This document shows positions 61,894-64,000 of a stretch of DNA of 64,000 nucleotides, piece after piece. Every line of letters starts with the position of its first letter. The stretch's first letter is position 1. The position numbers and the translations under genes were made by a program. This stretch comes from JASTVH01 sp042862465 (GTDB lineage: Bacteria; Pseudomonadota; Gammaproteobacteria; Pseudomonadales; Oleiphilaceae): assembly GCA_042862465.1 (NCBI GenBank), contig JASTVH010000005.1, positions 1 to 64,000 on the forward strand. The letters run 5' to 3'. Under the pieces are notes generated by a model, which saw only the letters and a program-made list of their open reading frames with translations, made no database searches and was not told the origin of the DNA.

Positions 61894-62547
61894 CTATTCC
61901 TGCAACTTGCGGATGTGGCGTTCCTTATGGCGCCCGCCGGGTGTATGGAGCGTTTCAGCACCGATCAGTACCATCCTCAACTGAATCTTCAGCTTTTCCC
62001 GTAACGTCTGTTTGACGCGATTATTGGCATCCAGTGCTTCGGCACCCATGTTGAACACCAGTGTCACCATGGCCTCGGCAACCAGTCTCGGCTCCGCTAG
62101 GGGGCGGCTTCCCTGTTCGCCAAAGCGGGCCAGATCCTCTGCCAGCTCCGTGACAAAGTGATCGATTTCGGCCTGGATGGCTGTGCGGAACGCCGGAGAT
62201 ACACCGGTCCGTTCCCGGAGCAGCAGGCGGAAAAGGTTGGCATTGGTGCTCAGATACTCGAGAAAGGTGTCGATGGAGGTGTTGATGGCACTCCCGCCTC
62301 CGGCGATGCGCTTGCGGGCCTGGCGCATCAGTTGGCGCAGGGCCACGCCGGCCTCATCGACCAGCGCCAGGCCCAGCTCATCCAGATCGCTGAAATGACG
62401 ATAGAAAGAGGTTGGGGCAATGCCGGCTTCCCGGGCCACTTCCCTGAGGCTGAGGCTGCTGAAACCGCGATCTGCGCTGAGTTGGCGCAGCGCTGCATCC
62501 ATGAGCGCGCGACGTGTTTTGAGTTTCTGCTCCGCTCTTGTAGACAA
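61894..62547 (-). CDS. fabR: FabR, TetR-type repressor of unsaturated fatty acid synthesis
   Basis: FabR senses the unsaturated/saturated acyl balance and represses fabA and fabB-type genes. The 217-residue product has the near-invariant FabR start (RAEQKLKTRRALMDAALRQL) and helix-turn-helix LSLREVAREAGIAPTSFYRHF. The DELGLALVDEAG, LRQLMRQARKRI and FRLLLRERTG segments shared with E. coli FabR follow. Start is the ATG at 62547. Likely targets lie outside the window; a desaturase gene often sits next to fabR but is not seen here. Confidence 0.93.
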   Translation of the reverse strand: MSTRAEQKLKTRRALMDAALRQLSADRGFSSLSLREVAREAGIAPTSFYRHFSDLDELGLALVDEAGVALRQLMRQARKRIAGGGSAINTSIDTFLEYLSTNANLFRLLLRERTGVSPAFRTAIQAEIDHFVTELAEDLARFGEQGSRPLAEPRLVAEAMVTLVFNMGAEALDANNRVKQTLREKLKIQLRMVLIGAETLHTPGGRHKERHIRKLQE

Positions 62548-62697
62548 CCCGGTGGTCTCCCTTACTGGCTGTGGCCTGCGGCGTCATGACGCCTGTGCCG
62601 GCAAGCATTGTTCTTTTGGCGCTACATGGTAGCGACTGGTGTTTAAAAGGTCACGGAGAACAGGCCGGGTTTCACTGATTTTGACGCGCAATGGGTT

Positions 62698-62703
62698 TAT
62701 AAT
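62698..62703 (+). promoter_or_regulatory. Likely -10 box upstream of the FmdB-type gene
   Basis: A perfect TATAAT lies 80 bases before the FmdB-type ATG. A TTGACG 11 bases upstream is too close to be its -35 box; TGATTT at 16 bases is weak. The rest of the 62548-62783 gap, which must also carry the fabR promoter, shows nothing else. Confidence 0.45.
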
Positions 62704-62783
62704 GTCGCGCTTTCGGGAGGCGCGGGGTTTCCGGGCTTCCATGGGTCGGCTTGCCGACAGGTGAGTACGAGGGTAGAGAGACG

Positions 62784-63059
62784 ATGCCATTCTACGAGTA
62801 CGTTTGTGACGATTGCGGCCATGAGAAGACCGTGTTGCAGAGTATGAGCGACGAACCGCTGAAGACCTGTCCCGAATGCAACAGGGACAGTTTCCGCAAG
62901 CGTATATCAGCCGCCGGGTTTCGCCTGAAAGGCTCGGGCTGGTATGAGACCGATTTCAAAACCGGAAAGAAAAAGAACCTCGCGGACAGTTCGGGCGGAA
63001 GTGGCAACAGCAGCGGCGCGGACTCCGGTGGAACGGACTCCGGCTCAACCGCGGCCTGA
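62784..63059 (+). CDS. FmdB-family zinc-ribbon protein
   Basis: The 91-residue product has a zinc ribbon with CDDCGH and CPECN knuckles, starting MPFYEYVCDDCGHEK. It continues with FRKRISAAGFRLKGSGWYETDFK, the hallmark of FmdB/CxxC putative regulatory proteins, and ends in a Gly/Ser-rich tail. Function is unknown. The gene is typically found directly before aspS in gammaproteobacteria, as here (45 bases). An ATG 11 codons upstream was set aside because the family begins MPFYEY. Confidence 0.88.
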   Translation: MPFYEYVCDDCGHEKTVLQSMSDEPLKTCPECNRDSFRKRISAAGFRLKGSGWYETDFKTGKKKNLADSSGGSGNSSGADSGGTDSGSTAA

Positions 63060-63104
63060 ACAAACGTATTGAATTCATAGTAATAACAGTAACGGAACTT
63101 GGGT

Positions 63105-64000
63105 ATGCGCAGTCATTATTGCGGTGGTATTAACGAGACAAACATCGACCAGGAAGTCACCTTGTGTGGCTGGGTGCATCGGCGCCGGGACCACGGGGGC
63201 GTCATTTTCCTGGATCTGCGGGATCGCGACGGTATCTCACAGGTCGTATTTGACCCGGACACGCCGGAAAGCTTTGAGAAGGCTGACCGGGTCCGCAGCG
63301 AGTTCGTCATCCAGATCAAGGGTCGCGTCCGCCGCCGTCCTGCCGGTACCGAAAACCCGAATATGCCGACGGGGCAGGTTGAGGTGCTGGGCAAGGAACT
63401 GGAAATCCTCAATGCCGCCGCCACCCCGCCATTCCCGCTCGACGAGCACTCCGACGTGGGTGAAGACGTCAGGCTGCGCTACCGCTTCATCGATCTGCGC
63501 CGTCCGGAAATGATGGAACGGATGCGTTTTCGGTCCAAGGTCACCAATTACCTCCGCAACTTCCTCGATGGCCAGGGCTTCATGGATGTGGAAACACCCA
63601 TCCTGACCCGGGCCACACCGGAAGGCGCGCGTGACTACCTGGTGCCGAGCCGCACCCATCCGGGCTCCTTCTTTGCGTTGCCGCAGTCGCCGCAGCTGTT
63701 CAAGCAGCTGTTGATGGTGTCCGGCGTCGACCGTTATTACCAGATCGCCAAGTGTTTCCGCGACGAGGACCTGCGGGCCGACCGTCAGCCGGAGTTCACC
63801 CAGGTGGATGTGGAGGCCTCTTTCATCGACGAAACCACCATCATGGGGCTGATGGAGCAGATGGTCCGGGAAATGTTCCACGATCTGCTCAAGGTGGAGC
63901 TGCCGGCGTTTCCGCGTCTGAGTTACGCCGAAGCCATGCAGCGCTATGGCAGTGACAAGCCGGATCTGCGGATTCCGCTGGAGCTGGTGGATGTGGCTGA
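63105..64000 (+). CDS. aspS: Aspartate-tRNA ligase, 5' part (cut by window edge)
   Basis: AspRS charges tRNA-Asp. The visible 298 residues hold the N-terminal anticodon-binding OB-fold (CGWVHRRRDHGGVIFLDLRDR), the class II motif 2 region (FRDEDLRADRQPEFTQVDVE), and the FALPQSPQLFKQLLMVSG segment that contacts ATP and tRNA. The length of the OB-fold to motif 2 fits the bacterial type, which carries a GAD insertion beyond the window edge. No stop appears before 64000. Start is the ATG at 63105. Confidence 0.96.
   Translation, partial: MRSHYCGGINETNIDQEVTLCGWVHRRRDHGGVIFLDLRDRDGISQVVFDPDTPESFEKADRVRSEFVIQIKGRVRRRPAGTENPNMPTGQVEVLGKELEILNAAATPPFPLDEHSDVGEDVRLRYRFIDLRRPEMMERMRFRSKVTNYLRNFLDGQGFMDVETPILTRATPEGARDYLVPSRTHPGSFFALPQSPQLFKQLLMVSGVDRYYQIAKCFRDEDLRADRQPEFTQVDVEASFIDETTIMGLMEQMVREMFHDLLKVELPAFPRLSYAEAMQRYGSDKPDLRIPLELVDVA

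Overview
The window looks like chromosomal DNA of a marine gammaproteobacterium. A Marinobacter-like organism is the best guess, from gene content and order: guaB-guaA-tadA, fabR, the FmdB protein-aspS pair, xseA, a SenB/SelD locus, vibrioferrin genes and an acyl-reductase-like protein. This is inferred from families and gene order, not from a database search. It divides into an accessory left part (about 1-24.7 kb) and a core-like right part.

Left part. At the edge is the end of an IS3-family element that has cut into merF of a mercury operon (merT-merP-merF', divergent merR, textbook 19-bp-spacer operator). Next is a compact leftward periplasmic metal/redox gene set: a CcdA-type protein, a cytochrome c, a BNR-repeat protein, a DUF411 protein, a His/Met-rich protein and two unknowns. 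Then comes a complete vibrioferrin-type siderophore locus, all leftward: a SbnG-like HpcH/HpaI-family protein, pvsABCDE, and pvuABCDE for uptake. Fur-box-like sites lie before the first gene and before pvuA. Upstream are decayed remnants of gdhA and of a TonB-dependent receptor. A TonB-ExbD-ExbD-ExbB energising operon with its own Fur-like site follows. An orphan 3' end of an exoD-type gene marks the seam with the right part.

Right part. An Lrp/AsnC regulator is divergent from leuA. A four-gene set follows: retropepsin-like protease, inactive transglutaminase with 7 TM helices, ATP-grasp ligase, and an exported AstE/aspartoacylase-like protein. It probably makes and trims an unknown peptide or amide product. 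A selenium locus comes next: a PhnD/PhnC/PhnE-type ABC transporter of the kind found beside selD, divergent from a SenB-type selenosugar synthase, which converges on a flavoprotein-SelD fusion. No senA is present, so the likely product is a selenosugar rather than selenoneine.

The next stretch holds an SDR, a large unknown lipoprotein, a lone ClpX-type zinc finger, a metallo-beta-lactamase-fold protein and a 1,679-residue pseudokinase/STAND ATPase/GAF/GGDEF hybrid. It ends with housekeeping genes: an acyl-reductase-like dehydrogenase, cold-shock protein, xseA, an EamA-type transporter, guaB, guaA, tadA, galE, ugd, a HIT protein, fabR, an FmdB-type protein and the 5' part of aspS.

No rRNA, tRNA, CRISPR array or replication origin was recognised. 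The strongest biological stories are the selenium locus without senA, the siderophore locus that appears to carry its own citrate synthase, and the ATP-grasp/inactive-transglutaminase set.
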